Source: an uncultured Opitutaceae bacterium
GTDB lineage: Bacteria; Verrucomicrobiota; Verrucomicrobiia; Opitutales; Opitutaceae
DNA: 64,000 nucleotides
Direction of reading: 5' to 3'
Assembly: GCA_903929355.1 (NCBI GenBank)
Contig: CAIYUN010000085.1
Coordinates: forward strand, 23,110-87,109
Positions 1 through 9,116 of the stretch are shown piece by piece; position 1 is the first letter of the stretch, and every line of letters begins with the position of its first letter. A program made the position numbers and the translations under genes. The notes under the pieces were generated by a model. It had not been told where the DNA came from and ran no database searches. It worked only from the letters and a program-made list of their open reading frames with translations.

Positions 1-1555
1 AGCGGTAAAATATCCAGGTGGCCCGCACGCCCGCTTCCACGGGGTCACTGAACCTGGTCCCGTAGTCGTGCAGTTTCTGGCGCAGGACACCCGACGTAAA
101 GCGTCGATCCGGGGCGGCACCGACCCCGTGCAGGCTGCGGAGAAAATTCAAAGCCGAGGGATACAGAAAAACCTTGGTGACGCTTTCGTCGCGGGCGATG
201 TGAAAACCAGCGCGCACAAGTCCCGCCCGCCATTCGGCGGCGGTGCGCCAGACCAGCGGCGCATCCTCGCCGGCCACGGCCCGCCATTCGGGCAGGCTGC
301 CCTCGATGAACAGACCGGCGACAATCCGGCCCCCCTGGGAGTGTGGAATGCGGATTGCGGATTGCGGAATATCGGAATCCAGCGGGCGGCCAGACTTTGG
401 ATGGCAGGACGGATTGTCGGAAGACGGAGAGCCAACAAGCGATTGATGACCGGGCTTGAGAACCTTTCTCCAGGCGGAGAAAACCTGCGCGGGATCCTCG
501 ACCCATTGCAGCATGGCGCTGGAGAAGATCCAGTCCCAGGGGCCCGGCAGGGGATGCCCGGCCTCCATCATCCGCCAGCTGACTGCGGGCACGGCGGCAC
601 GGCCGGCTTGGGTCATCGCCGGGGAGAGGTCCGTGGCCGTCACGCCGTCTCGCCAACCGGCGAGGTGCCGGGTGAACAGGCCCGTGCCCGCTCCGACTTC
701 CAGGACCCGGCCATTGCGCTCGGTGGGCAGCCATTCTGCGAGCCATTCTGCCATGGCCAGCTGGACCAGGGCATGCCGATCATAGCCGGGGGCGGCTCGG
801 GAAAAGCTGTCGGCAACCACGGTTGAAGGCGAGGTGGAGCGCGTTGACCCCAACGCGCTTTCCGCGGCGGACCCAGGCAGCGCATTGGGGTCAACGCGCT
901 CCACCTCGGAGGCAAAAGGTTTGATCAGTCCAGCCGGGTGGTGGGTCGCGCCGGGCACGATCATGATTTCCGGCACCAGCGCGTGCAGCCGTGCGGCATC
1001 GAGCAAGGGGTCGTCCGCACCGCACCACGCGCGCCAGGCGGGGGGCATCGCGGGCGCGAGCGCGATGGTCTCGAGCTGCGCCAAGCCCCAGAGCAGGGTC
1101 TCAAGAGGCAGTTCGGCGGCGGCCGCCGCAGGCACGTCCAGCCCTGCCCGCTGGTAGAAATCCGCCAGCGCGGCCGGTCGGTCGCGGCGCAGCCAGCGGG
1201 CGAGGTATTTCACCTGGGTCAGCGCCGTCCGGCCGCCGGTACCGGCCTCGCGGGGGAAGGCATAGATCGGCGCCAGCAACGCGACCCGACCCAGACGCGG
1301 GCCGGCGGCGAGCAATAGCTGCGCGCCCAACGAGTGGCCCACCAGCCAGTCGAAGGGGCCGGCGGTGCGGAGTTTTTCCACGGTGTCAGGCGCGGCGGGA
1401 AAAAAGGTGTGGGTGGCCCCGGGAAAGGCCGCACGCGCCAGGGGCGCAAACCACCCCTCCGGCACGGCCCAGCCGAGGATCCAGGCAATCCGCAGGGTGG
1501 AGCGCGGTGAGTCCAAAGCGGATGGAACCTCCAAGGATTTCATGGCCTCGCTCAT
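1..1555 (-). CDS. bioC: BioH-like alpha/beta hydrolase fused to BioC-type malonyl-ACP O-methyltransferase (3' end runs off the window)
   Basis: Manual reverse translation from ATG at 1555: MSEAMKSLEVPSALDSPRSTLRIAWILGWAVPEGWF...WLVGHSLGAQLLL... then VLEVGAGTGLFTRHLAGW...GSLPEW...LNFLRSLHGVGA (BioC-like). No stop before position 1, so absent from the ORF track. Last gene of the bio cluster. Confidence 0.8.
   Translation of the reverse strand, partial: MSEAMKSLEVPSALDSPRSTLRIAWILGWAVPEGWFAPLARAAFPGATHTFFPAAPDTVEKLRTAGPFDWLVGHSLGAQLLLAAGPRLGRVALLAPIYAFPREAGTGGRTALTQVKYLARWLRRDRPAALADFYQRAGLDVPAAAAAELPLETLLWGLAQLETIALAPAMPPAWRAWCGADDPLLDAARLHALVPEIMIVPGATHHPAGLIKPFASEVERVDPNALPGSAAESALGSTRSTSPSTVVADSFSRAAPGYDRHALVQLAMAEWLAEWLPTERNGRVLEVGAGTGLFTRHLAGWRDGVTATDLSPAMTQAGRAAVPAVSWRMMEAGHPLPGPWDWIFSSAMLQWVEDPAQVFSAWRKVLKPGHQSLVGSPSSDNPSCHPKSGRPLDSDIPQSAIRIPHSQGGRIVAGLFIEGSLPEWRAVAGEDAPLVWRTAAEWRAGLVRAGFHIARDESVTKVFLYPSALNFLRSLHGVGAAPDRRFTSGVLRQKLHDYGTRFSDPVEAGVRATWIFYR
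340..450. repeat. Dispersed-type repeat (ATTCCGCAATCCGCAATCCGCATTCC) inserted in frame in bioC
   Basis: Minus strand GATTCCGATATTCCGCAATCCGCAATCCGCATTCCACACTCC encodes DSDIPQSAIRIPHS between KPG and the GRIVAGLFIEGSLPEW strand. Confidence 0.75.
831..907. repeat. Palindromic element: two inverted copies of GTGGAGCGCGTTGACCCCAAYGCGCT, inside the coding sequence
   Basis: Arms 831-859 and 879-907 are reverse complements over 29 nt with one mismatch. Each arm is itself a hairpin (AGCGCGTTG-ACCC-CAACGCGCT). Confidence 0.95.
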
Positions 1556-1569
1556 GGGGTGGGCCCCGG

Positions 1570-1625
1570 ACCCGGGTCTGCGACCCGGGCTACTATCAAG
1601 CAAAGTGCGCAGCAAGACTGCGCCC
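1570..1625. repeat. REP-like double hairpin upstream of the bioH/C start
   Basis: CCCGGGTC-TGC-GACCCGGG (1571-1589) followed by GCGCAG-CAAGA-CTGCGC. Confidence 0.75.
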
Positions 1626-1639
1626 CACCCATCATCTTA

Positions 1640-1815
1640 AAAAGCGCAGAAGGGTAACATAGAAAACACAGAGTCCAGCCACCGAGTTCACGGAGCAAAC
1701 CGCTTAAATAATCCAGAGAGGCGGCAAACATCGCACCGGTTGGGTGAAACCCCAGTCTTTTACCTTTCCGATGTATTTCTCTGTGAACCCCGGCTTTACC
1801 CCTGTGGTCTCTGTG
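1640..1815. repeat. Degenerate intergenic repeat of the CACAGAG/CTCTGTG type
   Basis: Contains aacacagagtccagccaccgagttcacggag, tctctgtgaacc and ctgtggtctctgtgac; similar text at 58280-58480. Confidence 0.5.
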
Positions 1816-1850
1816 ACTCACTGCTAGATCTTGGTTTATGTCCGACGGGA

Positions 1851-3632
1851 TCATGAGGCAGCCCTCCAAGCGGCCATCGCGGCGAGGAGGCGGTCGGCGT
1901 CGGCGGGGGTGAACGTGCGTTTGAGCGAGAGGCGCAGTCGGCTCGCGCCGGCCGGGACCGTGGGCGGGCGCACCGCTCCGACGAGAATGTCGGCCCCGCG
2001 CAGCGCCGCCGCCAGAGAAACCGTGGCCTGCGCGGAACCGACCGGCACCGGCACGATCGCGGAGTCACCGTCCGGCGTGTCCCAGCCGGCGGCGCGGAGC
2101 CGGGCGCGAAGGTCGCGGGACAGGGCATGCCAGGCCGGCTGCTCCGGGGCGAGGGCGCGCACGCGGACCAGCGCGGCGGAAGCGGCGGCGACGTTGAGCG
2201 GCGATAGCGCCGTGGAATAGATGAACTCGCCGGCGAAATTCACCAGATAGTCGCGCACCACCGGGTCGCGAAAGAGCGTGTAGGCGCCGCCGGAGGCGAG
2301 CGTTTTTCCGAAGGTGCCGACCAACACGTCCACGGCGTCGGCGATGTCGGCGGCGCGGACCAGACCGGCCCCCTCGGGGCCGTGCCAGCCGAGGGCATGG
2401 GCCTCGTCCACGATGAGTTGAAAACCATGGCGGCGCTTCAGCTCCGCCAACCGGACGAGGTCGGGATAGTCGCCGTCCATGCTGAACACGGTCTCGGTGA
2501 CCACGAAGACCGTGCGGCCGGCATCGGCGGTCTGGACGAGCAGTTCCTCCAGGTGGTCGAGCCGGAGGTGTTCATAGCGCTGGAGCCGCGCGCCGGAGCG
2601 CAAGAGACCGGCAATCATGCTGTGGTGCACGAGGCGGTCAGCGAGCACGAGATCGCCCCGCCGAGGCAACAGCCCGAGGACGGCGGAGTTGGCCGCGTAA
2701 CCGCTGCTCCAAAGCAGACCGCAGGGAAATCCGTGCCACGCCGCAAGGTCCTCCACCAATTGCGCATGGGGAGCCTGCCAGCCGGTGATGAGCGGCGAAG
2801 CGGCGGCCGAGGTGCCGTCCGCGCCGGCCGCCCGGGCGACGGCGGCCGCCAGCGCGGGATCGCGACTGAGGGCGAGGTAATCGTTGTCGGCCAGATTGAG
2901 GAGCCCCGGGCGCGGCGCCGTCACCCCCAAAGTGCGGCGCAAGCCGGTCCGTTCACGTTCGGCGAGGGCTTCGTGGAGACGGGAGGGAAAGGCGTTGTCG
3001 GTTTCGGAAAGCGCGTTGGGGTCAACGCGCTCCACCTTGAGATCCCCCACGTCCGACCAGAGCGGGACGCCGGCGGCGGTGAGCGCGGCCCGATTGGAGG
3101 CGGCGACAGCGAGCGGGACGGGCGAGATGGCGTTCAGCCACACGCCGGCAGGAAGGCCGACGGCGACGGCGCGCGCGTGGGCCAGACGCCCCTGGTTAAT
3201 GGCGCCGAGGCGGTCGGGGACGACGATCACCACGGCATCGACGCCGATCGCGACTGCAAAATCGGCCCAGTCGCGCCCCTCGCCGTCAACCGGGGTGGCA
3301 ATACCGCCGGCGCCCTCGAGGATCCGCCAGTCGCACGAGGGCAGCGCGCGGGCGCGCGCGATAAGATCGGCGAAGGCCAGGGCCGTGCCCTCGGCCCGGG
3401 CGGCCACGGCCGGCGCGAGCGGGGCGGCAAACGCCGCCAGGGTGAACGCGGCCGCTCCGACACCCGCGAGCCGTTGCGCGCAGGCGGCGTCGCCCTCGGC
3501 GGGCGCGCCGGTCTCGACGACCTTGACGATCTGCACCCGCTCACCGCCTGCGGCGAGCAGGCGGGCAAGCTCGGCGACCACGCGGGTTTTGCCCACGCCG
3601 GTGTCGGAGCCGCTGACGAGCACCGTGCGCAT
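1851..3632 (-). CDS. bioDF: Fused dethiobiotin synthetase (BioD) and 8-amino-7-oxononanoate synthase (BioF)
   Basis: N-terminus MRTVLVSGSDTGVGKT (BioD P-loop); C-terminal PLP domain with IVDEAHALGWHGPEGAG and LVGTFGKTLASGGAY (BioF). Start placed at internal Met 68 of the ORF (3632). Confidence 0.93.
   Translation of the reverse strand: MRTVLVSGSDTGVGKTRVVAELARLLAAGGERVQIVKVVETGAPAEGDAACAQRLAGVGAAAFTLAAFAAPLAPAVAARAEGTALAFADLIARARALPSCDWRILEGAGGIATPVDGEGRDWADFAVAIGVDAVVIVVPDRLGAINQGRLAHARAVAVGLPAGVWLNAISPVPLAVAASNRAALTAAGVPLWSDVGDLKVERVDPNALSETDNAFPSRLHEALAERERTGLRRTLGVTAPRPGLLNLADNDYLALSRDPALAAAVARAAGADGTSAAASPLITGWQAPHAQLVEDLAAWHGFPCGLLWSSGYAANSAVLGLLPRRGDLVLADRLVHHSMIAGLLRSGARLQRYEHLRLDHLEELLVQTADAGRTVFVVTETVFSMDGDYPDLVRLAELKRRHGFQLIVDEAHALGWHGPEGAGLVRAADIADAVDVLVGTFGKTLASGGAYTLFRDPVVRDYLVNFAGEFIYSTALSPLNVAAASAALVRVRALAPEQPAWHALSRDLRARLRAAGWDTPDGDSAIVPVPVGSAQATVSLAAALRGADILVGAVRPPTVPAGASRLRLSLKRTFTPADADRLLAAMAAWRAAS
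3006..3037. repeat. Third copy of the same palindromic unit, inside bioDF
   Basis: GGAAAGCGCGTTGGGGTCAACGCGCTCCACCT matches the arms at 831-907. Read on the minus strand as K-VERVDPNALS. Confidence 0.95.
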
Positions 3633-3655
3633 GGCGCGGGAGGAGCCGGCCAGAC

Positions 3656-4645
3656 TCAGGCGCCGGCCGAAACCGCGAGGGTGTCGGATTCGACGGCAGC
3701 CGGCCGCGGTCCGGCCGCCAACGGGTGCAGGCCAAGGCGCTGCATCAGCCGCAGGTCGTCGGAACGACCGGGGTTGGGCGTGGTGAGAAGCTTCTCGCCG
3801 AGGAAAATGCTGTTGGCCCCGGCGAGGAAACAAAGCGCCTGGGTCTCGTCGCTCATCTCGGTGCGCCCCGCGGACAGGCGGACCATGGCGCGCGGCATCA
3901 GGATGCGAGCGACCGCGATGATCCGCACGAATTCAATGGGGTCGACGGGCGTCGAACCGCCCAAGGGGGTCCCCTCAACCGGCACCAGTGCGTTGATCGG
4001 CACCGAGTCGGGCTGTGGGTCGAGCGCGGCGAGCTCGCCCAGGAGCTTCAGACGGTCATCCACCCCCTCCCCCAGTCCGAGAATGCCGCCGCTGCACACC
4101 TGCAGGCCGGCGGCCCGGACGCGCGCGAGCGTGGCCAGGCGGTCGTCATAGGTGCGGGTGGAGATGATCTCGGGGTAGAATTCGCGGGAAGTGTCGAGAT
4201 TGTGGTTATATACCGAGCAACCCGCCTCCTTGAGCTGTCCGGCCTGCGAGCCGGTGAGCATACCGAGGGTGCAGCACACCTCGAGGCCCAGCTCGGACAC
4301 GCCGCGCACGGCGGCAAGGACCGAGTCAAACTGCGCGCCATCGCGGACCTCGCGCCAGGCCGCGCCCATGCACAGCCGCGACGCCCCACCGGCCTGCGCC
4401 TGGCGGCCGGCGGCGACGATGGTGGCGGCGTCCATCAGCGGCTCGTCCTGGAGACCGGTGTGGTAATGCGAGGACTGCGGGCAGTATTTGCAGTCCTCCG
4501 GGCAGCGGCCGGTCTTGATGGACTGGAGGGTGCAGAGCTGCACGGCGGCCGGATCGTGGTGCTCACGGTGCACCAGTTGCGCGCGAAACATGAGCTCGGG
4601 CAATGGCAGGTCGTAGAGGGCGCGGATGGAATCGAGGTTGGTCAT
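3656..4645 (-). CDS. bioB: Biotin synthase
   Basis: Radical SAM motif [17 protein letters not shown]; start [18 protein letters not shown]. Confidence 0.96.
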   Translation of the reverse strand: MTNLDSIRALYDLPLPELMFRAQLVHREHHDPAAVQLCTLQSIKTGRCPEDCKYCPQSSHYHTGLQDEPLMDAATIVAAGRQAQAGGASRLCMGAAWREVRDGAQFDSVLAAVRGVSELGLEVCCTLGMLTGSQAGQLKEAGCSVYNHNLDTSREFYPEIISTRTYDDRLATLARVRAAGLQVCSGGILGLGEGVDDRLKLLGELAALDPQPDSVPINALVPVEGTPLGGSTPVDPIEFVRIIAVARILMPRAMVRLSAGRTEMSDETQALCFLAGANSIFLGEKLLTTPNPGRSDDLRLMQRLGLHPLAAGPRPAAVESDTLAVSAGA

Positions 4646-4655
4646 GGGAAAAAGG

Positions 4656-6059
4656 TCAGGAGGGAAGCACATCGTCGAGCGCAAGCGCGGTGCGGTGAAC
4701 GAGCTCGCCAAGCTCGGATTCATCCAGACAGAGCGGGGGCACAAGCAGCAGCGAGTCGCCGAGCGGGCGGAGAAGCAGGCCATGGTCGCGGGCGCGGAGG
4801 CAGACTTGGAGGCCGGTGCGGCGGCCAGCAGGGAAACCCTCCGCCGAATCGCGCGACGGGGCGAGGTCCAGGGCGGCGGCAAAGCCGCGCTGGCGGAGCT
4901 CACGGACCCGGGGATGAGACGAAAACGTCTGATCAAGCAACCGGCCAAAACAGGCAAGGCGGCCGCGCAAGGTGCCGGCAGCATCGAGCGAGCGGAGCTT
5001 GCGGAGGTTGGCAAGGGCGACGGCGGCGGCGAGCGGGTTGCCGGTGAAAGTGTGGCCGTGATAAAATGCCCGGCCGCTCGCGTAGGAACCAAGAAAGGCC
5101 GAAAAAATCTCCTCGCGCGCCAACGTCGCGGCCAGCGGCAGATAGCCGCCGGTGAGCCCCTTGGCCAGACAGAGGAAATCGGGCGTCACCGCCTCCTCCG
5201 CGCACACGAGCAGCGGGCCCAGCCGACCGAAGGCGACAAACACCTCGTCCAAGATGAGATGCACCCCGTGCGCGCGGCAGAGCGCGGCGACTTCCCGCAC
5301 AAAGCCCGGCGGCTGGAGGCGCATCCCCGCCGCACCTTGGACGGAAGGCTCCAGGATGAGACAGGCCGTTCGGTCGGCCCGGGCCGCCAGCAACACGCGG
5401 AGCGCGTCCAGACTGGCGGTGGCGTCGGCCTGGCGGACCCGCCCGTCCCATTCGCGGCAGAGCGGGGCGGGAAAGTGGGTGGCGGGAAAACACCACGGGC
5501 GGAACCGCGCGTGGAAAAAGCCGCTGTCACCCACGCTCATCGCGCCAAAGGTGTCACCATGATACCCGCCGGCCAGGCCGATGACTCCGGACTTTTCCGG
5601 GCGGCCGGTGAGCTGCCAGTACTGGAAAGACATTTTCAGGGCGACCTCGACCGCCCCGGCGCCGTTGTCGCTGAAAAACACCCGGTCCAGGCCCGGCGGC
5701 GCCAGCCGCGTGAGTTCGGCCGCCAGTTCCGCACCAGGCGCGTGCGTGAGGCCAAGCATGGTCGAGTGGGCGACACGGCCAAGCTGGTCCAACAGGGCGG
5801 CGTCGAGATCGGGGTCGTGGTGGCCGTGGACATTCGTCCAGACGGAGGCATTGCCATCGAGATAGACCCGGCCCTCGGTGTCAGTCAGCCAGCCGCCTTG
5901 ACCGGACGCGATGGCGAGCGCTGGAAGGGCCAGGTGCTCCTGCATCTGCGTGAACGGATGCCAGACATGGCGGCGGTCGTCGGCATGAACCCGGACGCCG
6001 GCGTCCAAAGCGGAGCCGGTGGCAGGATCAGTAGAACATTCAGCCGCCACGGAGGTCAT
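4656..6059 (-). CDS. bioA: Adenosylmethionine-8-amino-7-oxononanoate aminotransferase
   Basis: [56 protein letters not shown]; first gene of the bio cluster. Confidence 0.95.
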   Translation of the reverse strand: MTSVAAECSTDPATGSALDAGVRVHADDRRHVWHPFTQMQEHLALPALAIASGQGGWLTDTEGRVYLDGNASVWTNVHGHHDPDLDAALLDQLGRVAHSTMLGLTHAPGAELAAELTRLAPPGLDRVFFSDNGAGAVEVALKMSFQYWQLTGRPEKSGVIGLAGGYHGDTFGAMSVGDSGFFHARFRPWCFPATHFPAPLCREWDGRVRQADATASLDALRVLLAARADRTACLILEPSVQGAAGMRLQPPGFVREVAALCRAHGVHLILDEVFVAFGRLGPLLVCAEEAVTPDFLCLAKGLTGGYLPLAATLAREEIFSAFLGSYASGRAFYHGHTFTGNPLAAAVALANLRKLRSLDAAGTLRGRLACFGRLLDQTFSSHPRVRELRQRGFAAALDLAPSRDSAEGFPAGRRTGLQVCLRARDHGLLLRPLGDSLLLVPPLCLDESELGELVHRTALALDDVLPS

Positions 6060-6146
6060 GCCCCATGACGTTGCCGGCCAACCGCGCGGGGGACAAGCCC
6101 ATAGTTAATCAAAACAGAAAAACACTTAACCAAAACCGAGCGGGGC

Positions 6147-6383
6147 TTAGGCGTCGCCGTCGTTGCCGATGGCCTCGACCGGGCAACCCTCCAGTGCTTC
6201 CATGCACAGGGCGACCTCCTCCTCGGAGGTCGGCTGCTTGAAGACGAAGGAGTGACCGCCCTCGTCAGACCGGGTGAAAAACGCGGGCGCGGTCTCGCGG
6301 CAGAGGTCGCAGTCGATGCACTGCTGATCGACGTAAAACTTACCGGCGATGTTGGTGTTCCACTTTTCTACTTTGTTAGCCAT
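6147..6383 (-). CDS. Ferredoxin
   Basis: CIDCDLC...GCPVEAI Fe-S cysteine pattern; start MANKVEKW at 6383. Confidence 0.85.
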   Translation of the reverse strand: MANKVEKWNTNIAGKFYVDQQCIDCDLCRETAPAFFTRSDEGGHSFVFKQPTSEEEVALCMEALEGCPVEAIGNDGDA

Positions 6384-6448
6384 GCGTCGGGCAGCAAACG
6401 GCAACCGCGCCGCCTGTCAAGCGGGCAACGGACGGGGGGCAGGGGCCA

Positions 6449-6535
6449 GTGTCAGAGGTCAGAAGCCAGAGGCCTGATGCTGGAGGCAGACGGAGGACGG
6501 AAGAAGTCAGAAGTCAGAGGTCAGAAGCCGGAGCG
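6449..6535. repeat. GTCAGAGGTCAGAAGYC-type short-period repeat
   Basis: gtcagaggtcagaagccagag ... gaagtcagaagtcagaggtcagaagcc. Confidence 0.75.
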
Positions 6536-6628
6536 CATGAGTGGGAAGGAGAAGTAGAACCAGAACGATTTGGAGGCGGTGGGGGTGATACGGCTTGCGC
6601 GGAGAGGGGGGTGCGGATTGGCTGGGGC

Positions 6629-7453
6629 ATGGCCCGCATCCCCTTGGAGGACAATTTCACCGACGTGATCGGCAAGGCCCAGCGTGGCTGGAAGATTCCC
6701 GATGCCGAGCTCTGCGCCCGGACCGGAGTGACGCGGGCTGAACTCGCGGCCGTCAAGGCCGGGCAGGCTCTCGAACCGGTGCTCCGGCGAATCGCGCGGC
6801 CGCTGCGTCTCGACCCGGAGGCACTGGCGGACCTGGCGCACGGACGGTGGCAGGCAAAGGCCCCGGTGTTTCCGCGCGGTTTCGCCATGTTCAACACCGC
6901 TTTCGAGGACATGACGGTGAACAGCTACCTGGTGTGGGAGACCCGCTCCCGGATGGCGGCGGCGTTTGACACGGGGGCGGACTGCACCGGGATGCTCGAC
7001 CTCATCGCGGCGGAGCGGCTCACGGTGCGCGAGATTTTTGTCACGCACACCCACCCCGACCATATCGCCGACCTCGGGCGGCTGGCAGCCGCCACCGGGG
7101 CGCAGGTCTGGGCGAGCGAACGCGAGCCGGCCCCGCACGCCGGCGCAAAAACCTTTGCCGAAAACGCCCACTTCCACCTGGGGGAGCTTGCCATCAAGAC
7201 CCTGCTGACCTCGGGCCATTCGCCCGGGCTGACGACGTTTTATGTCACCGGCCTGGCCTGGCCGCTGGCGATCGTGGGCGACGCAATGTTTGCGGGCTCG
7301 ATCGGCGGCAGCACGGAGCATTTCGCCGAGCAGCAGCAGAACGACCGGGCCAAGATTTTCACCCTGCCGCGGGACACCGTCCTGGCCTGCGGACACGGCC
7401 CGTTGACCACCCTGGCGGAGGAACGGCGGCACAACCCGTTCTTTGCGAACTGA
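6629..7453 (+). CDS. Metallo-beta-lactamase-fold hydrolase with N-terminal HTH-like domain
   Basis: THTHPDHIADLG metal-binding motif; N-terminus WKIPDAELCARTGVTRAELAAVKAG resembles XRE-type HTH. Confidence 0.8.
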   Translation: MARIPLEDNFTDVIGKAQRGWKIPDAELCARTGVTRAELAAVKAGQALEPVLRRIARPLRLDPEALADLAHGRWQAKAPVFPRGFAMFNTAFEDMTVNSYLVWETRSRMAAAFDTGADCTGMLDLIAAERLTVREIFVTHTHPDHIADLGRLAAATGAQVWASEREPAPHAGAKTFAENAHFHLGELAIKTLLTSGHSPGLTTFYVTGLAWPLAIVGDAMFAGSIGGSTEHFAEQQQNDRAKIFTLPRDTVLACGHGPLTTLAEERRHNPFFAN

Positions 7454-7538
7454 CGGCGGTAATAACCCCGGATGTTTTTTTACATATTTTTTAATTAGAC
7501 TTGTGCCGGTCGGCCCCCATAATCGCCTCACCTCCAGA

Positions 7539-9032
7539 ATGGAATCAATGCACCGCAAGACCACTCTCATCCTTGCGCTCGCGGCCTCCCTGGTCGTTGC
7601 CCTCGGGATCGTCATCACCGATGACAACCTCCGTGAACGCCTCGGGTCGTCCTATTATGTGCTGTCGCTGTCGATGATTGGATGCGTGCTGCTGCTGCTG
7701 GCCGGTTATGTCTGGGACCGCACGCTGCTCGAACGTCTCCGCGGCCTGCGCGGCACCGCCCGCGACGCCCAAAGCGCGCAGGCCTTTGAGCCCAGCACCG
7801 AACCGGACGAAGACAGCACGGAGGCCGACCACGATGAGATCATCGGCCTGGCCCGCCAGATTGAGCGCATGGCGAGAAACCTGCAGCGGATCGAGGCCAG
7901 TTACCGGGGCATCGTGGAGGATCAGGTTGACCTGATCTGCCGCTACCGTCCCGACGGCAAACTCACCTTCGTCAACGGCGCCTATGCGGCGTTCCTCGGC
8001 CACAAGCGGCAGGAATTGATTGGCCAGCCCTTCGCGCTGCGGGCCGCCGGCCTGCTGTCCGGTCGCGAAGATATTCCCGACAACACCGCGGTGGAGCATG
8101 AGTTGACCAGCGCCACTTTGCAGCGGGTGGTTCATTCCTGGACCCAGCGCGCCATCCGGGACAACACCGGCCGGCTCCTCGAATACCAGGCGGTCGGCCA
8201 CAACATCACCGCGCGCAAAGAGGCCGAGGCGCTGCTGCGCGCGGCCAAGGAGGCCGCAGAGTCGGCCGACCGCGCCAAAGGGGAGTTTCTGGCCATTGTC
8301 AGCCACGAGCTGCGCACGCCGATCAACGGCGTGATCGGCTTTTCGCGGCTGCTCCGCGACACCCCGCTGACCGCCGAGCAACGCGGGCATGTCGAATTGA
8401 TCGCCACCAGCGGCGAGGCCCTGGAGTCGCTCATCAGCGACATCCTCGACCTCTCCAAAATCGAGACTGGGACTTTGGAGATTGAAACGGCCCCGTTTGG
8501 CCTGCGGGGCTGCGTCGAGCAGGTCTGCCAGCTGCTGCTCCCGCGCGCGCGGGAGGCCGGGCTCACGCTCGAGGCCCGCATCGCGACCGACGTGCCCGCC
8601 ATCGTCAACGGCGACGCCGGCCGGCTCCGGCAAGTCCTCCAGAATCTCGTTTGCAACGCCATCAAGTTCACCGAACGGGGCGGCGTCATGCTTACAGTGG
8701 ATTGCGCGCGCGCCGAGGCCCGGCCGGAGCAGTCCCGCCGCACCGTGCGCCTGCAGTTTGCGGTGCGGGACACAGGCATCGGCATCCCGCCGGACAAAAT
8801 CGGCCTGCTGTTCAAGCCGTTCAGCCAGGTGGACACGTCGGCCCGGCGCCGGCGGGGTGGCACCGGCCTCGGCCTCGTCATCGCCAAGCGGTTGTGCGAG
8901 CGTATGGGCGGGGCGCTCTCGGTCGAGAGCCACGCGGGCGAGGGCTCGACGTTTTATTTCACCATCAAAGTGGATTACCGCCCCGGCGACACCCGCGAGC
9001 CCTTTGTGGAAGGCACCCCGGCCATTGCCTGA
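7539..9032 (+). CDS. Membrane PAS-domain sensor histidine kinase
   Basis: N-terminal TM segments, PAS-like region, FLAIVSHELRTPINGVIGFSRLL H-box, HATPase motifs (GTGLGLVIAKRL). Confidence 0.9.
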   Translation: MESMHRKTTLILALAASLVVALGIVITDDNLRERLGSSYYVLSLSMIGCVLLLLAGYVWDRTLLERLRGLRGTARDAQSAQAFEPSTEPDEDSTEADHDEIIGLARQIERMARNLQRIEASYRGIVEDQVDLICRYRPDGKLTFVNGAYAAFLGHKRQELIGQPFALRAAGLLSGREDIPDNTAVEHELTSATLQRVVHSWTQRAIRDNTGRLLEYQAVGHNITARKEAEALLRAAKEAAESADRAKGEFLAIVSHELRTPINGVIGFSRLLRDTPLTAEQRGHVELIATSGEALESLISDILDLSKIETGTLEIETAPFGLRGCVEQVCQLLLPRAREAGLTLEARIATDVPAIVNGDAGRLRQVLQNLVCNAIKFTERGGVMLTVDCARAEARPEQSRRTVRLQFAVRDTGIGIPPDKIGLLFKPFSQVDTSARRRRGGTGLGLVIAKRLCERMGGALSVESHAGEGSTFYFTIKVDYRPGDTREPFVEGTPAIA

Positions 9033-9116
9033 GGGAGCGGCAACGCGCCCCCCGAACGTCACGCTGGCACCAGACCGGACCAACCGGTCTCCTGTGACCG
9101 CCGGACCCAGGCTGGA

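Noticed and set aside
6090-6130. BirA operator upstream of bioA
   Set aside because: Known BirA sites read ...TTAAC/TAAACC-N14-16-GGTTTA/GTTAA...; here the half sites are in the opposite order (GTTAA...TTAAC), so the match is not convincing.
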